Of a stretch of 64,000 bases of DNA, positions 32,083 to 41,081 are shown one piece after another (the first letter of the stretch is position 1; each line of letters starts with the position of its first letter). This stretch comes from Crocinitomicaceae bacterium (GTDB lineage: Bacteria > Bacteroidota > Bacteroidia > Flavobacteriales_D > Sanyastnellaceae): NCBI GenBank assembly GCA_002722795.1, contig PBMY01000001.1, positions 83,330 to 147,329 on the forward strand, given 5' to 3'. A model generated the notes under the pieces. That model had not been told where the DNA came from. It was given only the letters and a program-made list of their open reading frames with translations, and did not search any database. The translations under genes and the position numbers were made by a program.

Positions 32083-32107
32083 CAAAGGTAGTATTTCACT
32101 ACCTTTG
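32083..32107. promoter_or_regulatory. Symmetric divergent promoter (back-to-back TACCTTTG -7 elements)
   Basis: CAAAGGTAGT-ATTTC-ACTACCTTTG perfect 10-bp inverted repeat between DUF5522 gene and purF. Confidence 0.6.
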
Positions 32108-32128
32108 ATGCTCAATTATTACATCTTA

Positions 32129-34021
32129 ATGAGCGACTTCTTAACGCACGAATGCGGCATTGCGCTTTTAAGGCTTAAAAAGCCTCTTCAATACTACATT
32201 AACAAGTATGGGACGGCGTTCTACGCGCTCAACAAGATGTACCTCCTTATGGAGAAGCAACACAATCGCGGACAAGATGGCGCGGGCATTGCAAACATTA
32301 AGCTAGACGTAAGCCCAGGCAAAAGATACATATCACGAATGAGGTCTGTGGACAATAAGCCTATTCAAGATACTTTTGGCAAAATCATGGGTCGTTTTAA
32401 GCACTTAAGTGCCGATCAATTGAACGATGCAGATTTCCTACAGCAGAATTTTGCTTTCACAGGTGAGCTTTCACTTGGGCATCTCAGGTATGGGACTTAT
32501 GGGAAGAACGACATCGAAAACTGTCACCCATTCTTAAGGCAAAACAATTGGCGTACTAGAAATCTAGTCGTTGCTGGGAACTTCAATATGACAAATGTAG
32601 ACGAGTTATTTGACGTTTTAATCGAGATCGGTCAGCACCCAAAGCAAAAGTCAGACACGGTTACTGTGTTAGAAAAAATGGGACACTACCTAGACGTAGA
32701 AAACCAAAAAAGATTCGACGCTTTAAAAGCTGAAGGCCTAGACAACAGATCTATTTCTGAAAAAATTGCTGACACACTAGATCTAGGAGGGGTTCTTCGT
32801 TCATCTGCTTCTGACTTTGACGGGGGTTATGCAATGTGCGGACTACTCGGTCATGGTGACGCTTTCGTTCTCAGAGATCCAAACGGAATTAGACCTGCCT
32901 ACTGGTATGAAGACGATGAAATAGTCGTTGCCTCTAGCGAGAGGCCTGTAATACAAACTGCTTTCAATGTAAAAGCAGAAAAAGTAGTTGAGGTCAGTCC
33001 TGGTCATGCGCTAATTATACGTCGTAACGGTTCTACTAAGCTTGAAAAAGTAATTGAGCCTAGAGAAAGAACTGCTTGTAGTTTTGAGCGCATTTACTTC
33101 AGTAGAGGCAACGATAAAGATATTTACGAGGAGCGAAAAGCTTTAGGTGAAGGTGTTGTTCCACAGGTGTTAGAAGCTGTTGAGCACGATTTAGACAACA
33201 CTGTTGTAAGCTTCATCCCAAACACAGCTGAGGTTTGCTTTTATGGTTTGATTAAAGGCCTTGAAGACAAGCTAAATAGATCTAAAATCGAAAGAATTAA
33301 AGGCCTTGGTTCAAACCCTTCTTCAGAAGACATTGAAAGCATCCTTAGCGAGAAAGCTCGAGCCGAAAAAGTAACAATCAAGGATGCTAAACTTAGAACT
33401 TTCATTAGCGAGGACAAAACTAGAGATGATCTTGTAGCTCACGTATACGATATTGCATACGGCACAATAAAGCCTGGGGTAGACAACCTTGTTGTTATCG
33501 ATGATAGCATCGTCAGAGGAACTACTTTGAAGAAATCCATCTTAAAGATTTTAGATAGATTAAGCCCTAAGAGAATTGTTGTAGCTTCTAGCGCTCCTCA
33601 GATTCGCTACCCAGATTGCTATGGTATTGATATGGCAAAAATGGGTGACTTTATCGCATTCCAAGCTGCAATTGCACTTTTAGTAGAAAAAGGAATGGGG
33701 CACATTTTAGATGAAACTTACGAGGCATGCTTAAAAGAGCTTGAGAAGCCGCTTGCTGAGATTCAGAACCCTGTTACTGCAATATACGAACCTTTCTCTG
33801 CTAATGAGGTCTCTGACAAAATATCTGAGCTACTTACACCAGAAGGCATGGTGGCTGAGGTAAAAATCATTTTCCAAAGCATTGAAGGGCTACATAAAGC
33901 ATGTCCGGATCATACCGGTGATTGGTACTTTACTGGCAATTACCCAACTCCAGGTGGACGAAGAGTAGTAAATAAAGCATTCGTTTACTTTATGGAAGGT
34001 TGTACAGAAAGAGCTTATTAA
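32129..34021 (+). CDS. purF: Amidophosphoribosyltransferase-type PurF (long Bacteroidota form)
   Basis: MSDFLTHE|CGIALL N-terminal nucleophile Cys, HNRGQDGAGIA, VVIDDSIVRGTTLKKS PRPP motif. Confidence 0.9.
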   Translation: MSDFLTHECGIALLRLKKPLQYYINKYGTAFYALNKMYLLMEKQHNRGQDGAGIANIKLDVSPGKRYISRMRSVDNKPIQDTFGKIMGRFKHLSADQLNDADFLQQNFAFTGELSLGHLRYGTYGKNDIENCHPFLRQNNWRTRNLVVAGNFNMTNVDELFDVLIEIGQHPKQKSDTVTVLEKMGHYLDVENQKRFDALKAEGLDNRSISEKIADTLDLGGVLRSSASDFDGGYAMCGLLGHGDAFVLRDPNGIRPAYWYEDDEIVVASSERPVIQTAFNVKAEKVVEVSPGHALIIRRNGSTKLEKVIEPRERTACSFERIYFSRGNDKDIYEERKALGEGVVPQVLEAVEHDLDNTVVSFIPNTAEVCFYGLIKGLEDKLNRSKIERIKGLGSNPSSEDIESILSEKARAEKVTIKDAKLRTFISEDKTRDDLVAHVYDIAYGTIKPGVDNLVVIDDSIVRGTTLKKSILKILDRLSPKRIVVASSAPQIRYPDCYGIDMAKMGDFIAFQAAIALLVEKGMGHILDETYEACLKELEKPLAEIQNPVTAIYEPFSANEVSDKISELLTPEGMVAEVKIIFQSIEGLHKACPDHTGDWYFTGNYPTPGGRRVVNKAFVYFMEGCTERAY

Positions 34022-34022
34022 G

Positions 34023-34997
34023 CTATTCAACGATTAACTGCTCTGAGGCCACTTCATGGCCATTAGTAAAACTAATCGTGTACACTCCAGGCGGCCAGTC
34101 ACTAACGTCAAACTGAGTAAACGTCATGCCTGGGAAAGTTTTGATTTTTTCGACTTCACGTCCATCGGCAGCGTATGCAACAATTGATTCTGCTCCATGC
34201 GCCCATCTTAGCATAACTTTATTTGATGCGGGGTTTGGATACAGGACAAAAATATCAAGCTCTACAGCTTCAGTACTTGTGTCAGAATAATTCTGAAGAT
34301 ATTCTAAAACATTGATCTCCATCTCTCCAAGTCCTTTGCCAATTATCATGTCTGTATGAACAACCACAGGTGATACTAATCCGTTTTGAAAGAACTGCAC
34401 TTGATCTATTACGTATTGAGTAACTCCTGCTATTGTGCTGTCGGTTATGGTTCTGTGGACTCTAATTCTACACGCGTCATCATACACTGTTTCGTTAGGC
34501 ATATTTATGGTTCCATAGCCATCAAAAGCCGCGGTAGAATAGATTGATCTGAACGTTTCCATTCCAGTAATGAACAAAACATTTTCTGTGCTGTCTTCAT
34601 GTGTGTCACCATAACTAAATGGGTAAGGGTAGAATTGTTCGGAATCAGTATATGGGTAGCTCGCCCCGTTTTCTACTCCACCAAAATATTCATACATGTC
34701 AGGCCCGAAGTTGTAATAGTATTGTCCTCCTGCAATTTCCCAAATCCATTCGGCATGGGGGTAATCGTCTTCAAATAATGAAGGAGAAGAGGTGACAAAC
34801 TGGCCGTTGAAATTTTGCCCAAACCCTAAGCTAGTGTAATCCCATACCATATTTTCTCCTGCCTCACCCGGTGCAACTGTGTCAGTTGATGTAATTGTAA
34901 AGATGTCGCCCGAAAGTATAAAAGGAGCATCTATGGTTTGAGCTAAAGAAACTATCGCTTTTAGAATAACGGCAGCTAAGAGAAAAAATCTATTCAT
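34023..34997 (-). CDS. T9SS type A sorting domain-containing protein
   Basis: Signal peptide; C-term ELDIFVLYPNPASNKVML...GVYTISFTNGHEVASEQLIVE. Confidence 0.85.
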   Translation of the reverse strand: MNRFFLLAAVILKAIVSLAQTIDAPFILSGDIFTITSTDTVAPGEAGENMVWDYTSLGFGQNFNGQFVTSSPSLFEDDYPHAEWIWEIAGGQYYYNFGPDMYEYFGGVENGASYPYTDSEQFYPYPFSYGDTHEDSTENVLFITGMETFRSIYSTAAFDGYGTINMPNETVYDDACRIRVHRTITDSTIAGVTQYVIDQVQFFQNGLVSPVVVHTDMIIGKGLGEMEINVLEYLQNYSDTSTEAVELDIFVLYPNPASNKVMLRWAHGAESIVAYAADGREVEKIKTFPGMTFTQFDVSDWPPGVYTISFTNGHEVASEQLIVE

Positions 34998-35039
34998 GGT
35001 TTTGAGCTTCCTTAAAGATAGAAATTCTACAACTTCACT

Positions 35040-35180
35040 CTAAATTTCTATCCAATTCTCAGACTCATCGTCTTCATATAAAATGAAATTGAAGTTTTTG
35101 TTCGAACCCTCATTTATGACTAATTGAGATTGCAAGTTCGTTGAGAAAATCACTAAAAGTATGATTACAAGCTTTTTCAC
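35040..35180 (-). pseudogene. Truncated lamin-tail-domain (LTD) secreted protein remnant
   Basis: (GTG) MKKLVIILLVIFSTNLQSQLVINEGSNKNFNFILYEDDESENWIEI*: signal peptide plus LVINE..N.N....DE....WIE start of an LTD, then stop. Confidence 0.55.
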
Positions 35181-35218
35181 GGGTTGTTAAAGTAGAAAAT
35201 AATTTCTAGTTTCAACAA

Positions 35219-35803
35219 ATGTTTAGCGATGTGCGCGAAAAACTGATTTGGGGGGTTGGATGTTTGACCGCTTGTGCGGGACTGTATTTGGTGACAAACC
35301 ACTTGACAGACGGTTTCAATGATAGAGCCCAAATGTATTTTCAATGGGAACTCGAAATCCCTTTAATTCCAGGTTTTATCCTTCTGTACACTTCGTTTTA
35401 TTTCCTGTTATTGCTAGGGTTTTGGACTTGTAAAACAAAGGTGGATTTACAGAATTTATCAGTCCAAATGGTTGTTTGCGCCATTATCGCAGCCTTTGTG
35501 TTCGTCGCTTCCCCTGCTGAGTTGGGTTATACACGATCTGAGGAAACTGGGTTGTTTAAGCCTATTTATGACTTGCTGTTTTCTCTTGATAAGCCTACGA
35601 ATTTATACCCATCTCTACACATTGCTTTTTCATACGTGGCGACTTGGTTTGTTTTGGGTCAAACGCGACGAGTAATTTTTAAGCTGTTTTTTTTGATTTG
35701 GTTCGTGGGGATTTGTTGCTCTGTTATTCTTGTTCACCAACATCATCTGTTTGATGTCGTCACTGGGCTCGTGTTGGGGGTGGTGGGCAAGAAGGTTGGG
35801 TAG
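35219..35803 (+). CDS. PAP2-family membrane phosphatase
   Basis: Multi-TM protein with YPSLHIAFS and HQHHLFDVVTG motifs. Confidence 0.8.
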   Translation: MFSDVREKLIWGVGCLTACAGLYLVTNHLTDGFNDRAQMYFQWELEIPLIPGFILLYTSFYFLLLLGFWTCKTKVDLQNLSVQMVVCAIIAAFVFVASPAELGYTRSEETGLFKPIYDLLFSLDKPTNLYPSLHIAFSYVATWFVLGQTRRVIFKLFFLIWFVGICCSVILVHQHHLFDVVTGLVLGVVGKKVG

Positions 35804-36273
35804 AAGGTTGATTAAAGTGCGAGTGCTCATGGAGTAGTGGGTGTAAAAATCCGCTTATGCCGCTTTTTTAACCTAACACTACCTGCCTCAAACTCTTTTT
35901 ATAAAAATATCTATGAGCTCTTCGCTTTAAAGGAGAGGTTGATATACATCAATGTATATTGAGTAGTGAAGGCATTGGCTTAGCAATCGATTGAGATTAA
36001 GCCACATTAGACATATATATGAATAGAACTACAGCAATTGTGAGCGGCTTGCTTGTCAATTTCTATTGATAATAACAATAGAATACAATAGACTTGTTCT
36101 TTTTGACTTGAAAATCATTGAAAACAACCGTCAAATACAGGTGTTATTCAAAGACGCACAAGTGCTTTCAGTGATTATTGACAAGGCAGGTTTGTTAGTT
36201 TTAGAATACTAAGAAATCCCCCCGAACCGCACACATCAAAAACAACTTCTACTTTTTGACCCGGGATTAAAAT

Positions 36274-36666
36274 TTATGGCAACCAACTGCTATCTGAATT
36301 CGAGCTTTCAAACTTGTTAATCTCAGCCTTGTATCTTATTCCTAATTCGTCTTGGAAAAAAATATACGTTCTAGTCTTTTCCCAATCTGGATAATTCAAA
36401 ATATATAACGTATCTCGTTCTTGTTGAGAGCAATCAAATTTAAATACATTAAAATCAAAAGAATGCCAAGAAGCCTGACGAAAAGGTGGTGGTTTAGGTA
36501 AGTAATCTTCATATGATTTAATACTATCACGCGTCACCATTTGATTTTTTAGTTCTTGGATTTCATCACAACAATTTTCTGTAGAACAAGAAAAGAAAAG
36601 AAAATGAAATGTTATCCAAATGAACAAAAATCTCTTTTCATTAAGTTTAAAAACAGGCATTTTCAA
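36274..36666 (-). CDS. Hypothetical lipoprotein
   Basis: FLFIWITFHFLFFSC lipobox-like N-terminus; no family recognised. Confidence 0.5.
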   Translation of the reverse strand: MKMPVFKLNEKRFLFIWITFHFLFFSCSTENCCDEIQELKNQMVTRDSIKSYEDYLPKPPPFRQASWHSFDFNVFKFDCSQQERDTLYILNYPDWEKTRTYIFFQDELGIRYKAEINKFESSNSDSSWLP

Positions 36667-36997
36667 TGATTAATAAAAATGAATTTTGAATAAAAAGTTC
36701 AAATTATTCAGCTTTCTCATACCCTCAAATATCGGAAGCTCTTGCCTATCCTCATGTTCTCAACCTCACCCAATTTTCTATTAAGATTTCTTGATAACGT
36801 TTCTACAGAAAAAAGCACCTGTCAATACAAAGCAAAAAATCATTATTCGATTTTTAGAGAAAAGCTCGTCTTTGATGGAGAAAGATGTAGAACCCCAATT
36901 TTGAACAAAAGTGTAAGCTTATTACTAGCAACATCAATACTTTAAAGGCGGTAAAAACAAAAAACGAGAGACAATCTTTGGATTACCTCCCGCTTTG

Positions 36998-37079
36998 TGC
37001 CCGAAGTGGGAATCGAACCCACACTCCTTGCGGAACACGAGTTTGAGTCGTGCGCGTCTACCAATTCCGCCATTCGGGC
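36998..37079 (-). tRNA. tRNA-Leu (CAA)
   Basis: GCCCGAATGGCGGAATTGGTAGACGCGCACGACTCAAACTCGTG...GGGTTCGATTCCCACTTCGGGCA; anticodon loop CTCAAAC; long variable arm. Confidence 0.95.
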
Positions 37080-37101
37080 AAATAGGAGGAGCAAAAGTAC
37101 G

Positions 37102-37983
37102 TTATGGATTGCAATCTCGCCACGGAGATGTTGTGGGAGTGATGCATAACTTTTTGAGAGTTGGGTTTGCGAGGGAGGCGTAGCGGCGCTCGAGCCATAA
37201 TTTGCGTTCGCGCAGGGCTTGATGCGACGAGGAGCTAGGGAAGGATCGCATTTTTTGGGCCGGGTTGAAGGATTTATGGAGGGTTGATTTTCCGAGTTTT
37301 GATAGGAGGGATGTGCGGAGGGTTAGTTCTGCGTCGGCTGAAACTCTAACAGGTAGGAATCCGCCAAGGAGTTTCCAAGTTTTTTTTGAGTGAAGTGATT
37401 GGCAATGGCCAAAGTACATGGAATTCCTTTTGCTGAAGTCAGGTGTCCAGCGTTCTAAGACTGGGAGTACTGTGCCTTGGTGAGTGCCGAGAACGTCGAG
37501 TAGGTGAGACAGCCAATTGGTATAAGCCTCGTCGTCGGGATCAATAAATGTGATGTGGGTCCAATCAGGGTCGGCTGCCTGAAGAGCTGTGTTTCGGGCT
37601 ATGTAAGCTCCGGAATTATTCTCGAGTTGAATTGCTTTGATCCGAGAGTCTTTTGAGGTTTGGGTGGTTAGCTCGTGTAGAGTATTTGGATCGGTTGAAG
37701 CGTCGTCTACTATGATAAGTTGCCAATTGGGGTGAGTTTGGGCCAAAACTGAATCAACACAGCCCGGGAGCCAATTTAGATGGTTGTAGTGCGCACAAAC
37801 AATTAAAACCTTAGAATTTGAATGGTTTGATTTGGTGGGTGTAAAGGTGGCTGCAAGGCGCTTTGATTCCGAAATACATAGAGCTGTTTGCACAGCTGCT
37901 GTTATGCCCGATTTGCGTAAAAACAGGGCAAGGGGGAACCTGATAAAATTTGGAAGTATTTTATGAAATAGGCTTACTTTCAT
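37102..37983 (-). CDS. Glycosyltransferase family 2
   Basis: VLIVCAHYNHLNWLPGCVDSVLAQTHPNWQLIIVDDASTD...FIDPDDEAY. Confidence 0.88.
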   Translation of the reverse strand: MKVSLFHKILPNFIRFPLALFLRKSGITAAVQTALCISESKRLAATFTPTKSNHSNSKVLIVCAHYNHLNWLPGCVDSVLAQTHPNWQLIIVDDASTDPNTLHELTTQTSKDSRIKAIQLENNSGAYIARNTALQAADPDWTHITFIDPDDEAYTNWLSHLLDVLGTHQGTVLPVLERWTPDFSKRNSMYFGHCQSLHSKKTWKLLGGFLPVRVSADAELTLRTSLLSKLGKSTLHKSFNPAQKMRSFPSSSSHQALRERKLWLERRYASLANPTLKKLCITPTTSPWRDCNP

Positions 37984-37985
37984 AT

Positions 37986-38654
37986 TTAAATATCGTAGCC
38001 TAGGGAGTGCGAGTAGTCTTGAATTTCGATTGTTAGGCCAGAGTCTATTTTGCGCAATTCTTCCCATGTTACAGGTTGCTTTCTGTTGTGGTAAATAAAC
38101 CTGCGCCATTGTGTAATGGGCCCCACTTTGGGGTTGAAAAGGGCATTTGACGATCTAGAGGCTCCGGTGTTAGCACCGCGTTTTGCACGCTTATTGGCTT
38201 CCTTCCACTGTGTTTTACTTACCTCCCACCCTAGTGTTTTAAGTATTTCTGGGGGAGCTTTTTCAAGGTCCTCTAGCTTCCAAGTATGAGAAGACATGTC
38301 TCCTGCTCTTTGGTTCCAATCAAGCCAATGCACCATAGCTCTATGCATGATTTTTCGTGGGAGCGAGTGTGAGTTTTCAGTTATATATCTCCAGCTTGAT
38401 TTGTTGAAAGTAGTTAGCGATCCAATTGCTTTAAGAGGGTTTCTCACTTGGTGCCCAACAACAAAGTCGTTCGATATACAATCGCCCCCTGGTCCATAAA
38501 CTGCATCCTTTACATTTGGCACAATGCACCAAGACGCTATTCCATCAGCTCCCATTGCTTCGTGCTTTACATCCTTCCCCAATTCCGAAAGAACAGTGGC
38601 AAAAAAATTTGTTCCAGACCTACCTGTTCCTGTTACCGCAATTTTATTTGCCAT
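37986..38654 (-). CDS. Sulfotransferase-like P-loop protein
   Basis: IAVTGTGRSGTNFFATVL (PSB-like) and VGHQVRNPLKAIGSL motif. Confidence 0.7.
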   Translation of the reverse strand: MANKIAVTGTGRSGTNFFATVLSELGKDVKHEAMGADGIASWCIVPNVKDAVYGPGGDCISNDFVVGHQVRNPLKAIGSLTTFNKSSWRYITENSHSLPRKIMHRAMVHWLDWNQRAGDMSSHTWKLEDLEKAPPEILKTLGWEVSKTQWKEANKRAKRGANTGASRSSNALFNPKVGPITQWRRFIYHNRKQPVTWEELRKIDSGLTIEIQDYSHSLGYDI

Positions 38655-40164
38655 CTTTGCTAAGAATTATTCTAAATGTTGTCCCTACTCCTGGTTCCGA
38701 CCTTAGAAGGGAAATACTTCCCCCGTGGTACTCCTCTACAATTCTTTTTGTCAAAGAAAGCCCTAGTCCCCAGCCGCGTTTTTTAGTAGTAAATCCTGGG
38801 GTGAATACATTCCTTGTGTCTGATCTTAATATTCCCTTTCCTGTATCCTCTATATCGACAATTGCTTTGTCTCCTATAGTATTAATTGAGAGTGTAATCT
38901 TGCCTTTCCCCTCCATAGCATCTACAGCGTTTCGAAGTAGATTCTCTAAAACCCAGCTAAGAAGACTTGGGTTAAAATGTGCTGTTAATGATTTGTCTGT
39001 GTCACATCCAATAAGTTCAAGCTCGACTTGCTTACTGATTCTTGGCCTCATGTATGCGACAGCGTTTTTGAGAGCTAATACTAGGTTTTCGGATTTGAGT
39101 TCAGGTTGAGACCCAATCTTACTAAACCTATCTGTTACTGTGTGAAGTCGCTTAACATCCTTCTTCATTTCGTCAAGTTTAGACTTGTCAACTCCTTCAA
39201 CCTCTAAGAGCGCAACCCAAGCCATTAAGGAGCTAAGGGGCGTTCCTAATTGATGAGCTGTTTCCTTTGCCATGCCAACCCAAACCCTGTCCTGTTCAGC
39301 GCGCCTAAACGAGCTAAAAACCAAGTATGCAACTATCAGAAATACAACTATCAGGATTAGCTGAATTAGTGGATAATATTGCATTTGGGATAGTACATAG
39401 CTGTCCTCAAAAAACACAAGCCTCAACCCCTCTCCAGGAAGGTTAACCTCTATGGGCTCATCAGACTCAGACATGCTTTTAAGCCTTCTATTAAGCTTCT
39501 CTGGAGTGTCAATGGCGCTATGATCAATGCCTCTAGATTCTATAACAATTGTCTTAGTAGAGTCAGTTAAAATAACTGGGACAGATGCACTGTTTAAGAC
39601 TGTTTCAGAAACAAATGAAGAGATAAGTTCAGTCATCGCCTTCTTAAGCTCCTTGAGCCTAAGGCTCTCGTCGTAAAAAATTATATGCCCTTCCTCTTCA
39701 AATATTATAGGGTCAAACCTCGAAGCCATAGAGTCCCTAAGTACATCGTATTGCTCAGGCGTTGCATCAGGGCCAATTGCATCACCAAGATTGAGTGAAA
39801 AAAGCTTCTCTCCAGAATTGTTATAAATCAAAACTGGAACAGTTTTATTGGCCCATAGGTAGTCTGTAACAAACGTAAGGTCCATACCATCAGGCGGATT
39901 ATCAATGATGCGATATGCGTCTGCCAGCCTGTCTGCCTTCTGCCTTTCTTCTGCCTCTAATTCCTTGAATAGTTGCTCAGTATAATTAACAAGCTTCGAT
40001 CTCTGAGCAATCGCCTCCGTCCAAACCCTAATCTTAGCCATCTCTTCGTTTCTTACACGCCTAGAAATATCGCTTGCAAACCAAAGTGTTGCCCCGGCAA
40101 TAACTGCTGCAGCAATAAGAAGAACATGCTTCCACCTTTGTTTATTTAATCGTAAGCTGGGCAT
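38644..40164 (-). CDS. Sensor histidine kinase
   Basis: Two TMs, KETAHQLGTPLSSLMAWV H-box, NLLRNAVDAMEG N-box, GWGLGLSLTKRIVEEYHGG. Confidence 0.9.
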   Translation of the reverse strand: MPSLRLNKQRWKHVLLIAAAVIAGATLWFASDISRRVRNEEMAKIRVWTEAIAQRSKLVNYTEQLFKELEAEERQKADRLADAYRIIDNPPDGMDLTFVTDYLWANKTVPVLIYNNSGEKLFSLNLGDAIGPDATPEQYDVLRDSMASRFDPIIFEEEGHIIFYDESLRLKELKKAMTELISSFVSETVLNSASVPVILTDSTKTIVIESRGIDHSAIDTPEKLNRRLKSMSESDEPIEVNLPGEGLRLVFFEDSYVLSQMQYYPLIQLILIVVFLIVAYLVFSSFRRAEQDRVWVGMAKETAHQLGTPLSSLMAWVALLEVEGVDKSKLDEMKKDVKRLHTVTDRFSKIGSQPELKSENLVLALKNAVAYMRPRISKQVELELIGCDTDKSLTAHFNPSLLSWVLENLLRNAVDAMEGKGKITLSINTIGDKAIVDIEDTGKGILRSDTRNVFTPGFTTKKRGWGLGLSLTKRIVEEYHGGSISLLRSEPGVGTTFRIILSKDGK

Positions 40165-41081
40165 GCGTGCACTCTTGTTGCTTTCATATCACAGGCGCTG
40201 AAAGCAAGTGTGAATTCATGCGAACTTCTCGAGGCAACGCCAATTTTTGAAATGCCAAAGTCGTATGAGTATCCCACCTTCATATAATTAAATAAGGCGA
40301 TTTGAAGTGAGCCAATTAATGCGCTTTGGACTCTGTAGCCCAAGCCCACCGCAATCATATCATCATACACAACAGCTCCATTCATTTCAAAGCACACAGG
40401 CGCTCCACTAGCATACCTAAGGTTTGCCGATGGCCTAAACATATATCTACCATCTAATTCTAACGACGTCCCTCCTGTGGCAATAAATATTTTCGACGTT
40501 TGTGAGCCCTGAGTTACCCCTGAAAGAGTTCCAGATGTAACATTCAAAAGTGAAAGTCCTGCAAAGCTTCTTTTATCCTGATACCATAAACCAGCATCAA
40601 CCATTGGAAAAAGAAATTGTGAGTTTTGATCTCCAAGTATGGCGGGATCAGAAATGGTCACGTCAAGACCATCTGGGTTTAGCCTAAACTGGCTCAGCCC
40701 AAGAGAGAATCCAGCGCTAATCCAACCTTGATTATTTAGCTTGAGTTTGTGTGAGTACGCAACGCTAGCAGAAGTTGTGCCCCACGGACCTGCTTCGTCT
40801 GTATCTACTCTAATCCCAATACCTTGAACGGCTCTCGGGCTCTCGCCAAGTCTGCCTGAAAGGCTGATAAATGAGCTCGTTGGAGCTCCAGGAAATCCTA
40901 CCCATTGATTTCTGTGTCCAAGTCTTAGGTCTAAACAATCCTTGTTTCCGGCTGCTGCGGGATGGTCCATAAAAGACGTGAAAAGATAATTTGACCTCAC
41001 TGGAATATGTTGTGCATTTGCAGCAATAGATACTGCAATGAGAAGCAAAGCCGCTAAAGATATTTGAGCTAGATACTTCAT
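40146..41081 (-). CDS. PorP/SprF family type IX secretion membrane protein
   Basis: HIPVRSNYLFTSFMDHPAAAGNKDCLDLRLGHRNQWVGFPGAPTS. Confidence 0.88.
   Translation of the reverse strand: MKYLAQISLAALLLIAVSIAANAQHIPVRSNYLFTSFMDHPAAAGNKDCLDLRLGHRNQWVGFPGAPTSSFISLSGRLGESPRAVQGIGIRVDTDEAGPWGTTSASVAYSHKLKLNNQGWISAGFSLGLSQFRLNPDGLDVTISDPAILGDQNSQFLFPMVDAGLWYQDKRSFAGLSLLNVTSGTLSGVTQGSQTSKIFIATGGTSLELDGRYMFRPSANLRYASGAPVCFEMNGAVVYDDMIAVGLGYRVQSALIGSLQIALFNYMKVGYSYDFGISKIGVASRSSHEFTLAFSACDMKATRVHACPAYD

Noticed and set aside
36030-36213. Open frame ...EYNRLVLFDLKIIENNRQIQVLFKDAQVLSVIIDKAGLLVLEY*
   Set aside because: No convincing start codon or family; short and low-complexity hydrophobic/charged, so chance opening is likely.
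36742-36945. 67-aa ORF MPILMFSTSPNF...
   Set aside because: No RBS/promoter, no homology recognised, located in an AT-rich gap; treated as spurious.
37984-38109. N-terminal 42-aa extension of the glycosyltransferase ORF overlapping the sulfotransferase gene
   Set aside because: Extension is out-of-frame sequence of the upstream gene; MKVSLFHKILPNFIR at 37983 is the likely start.
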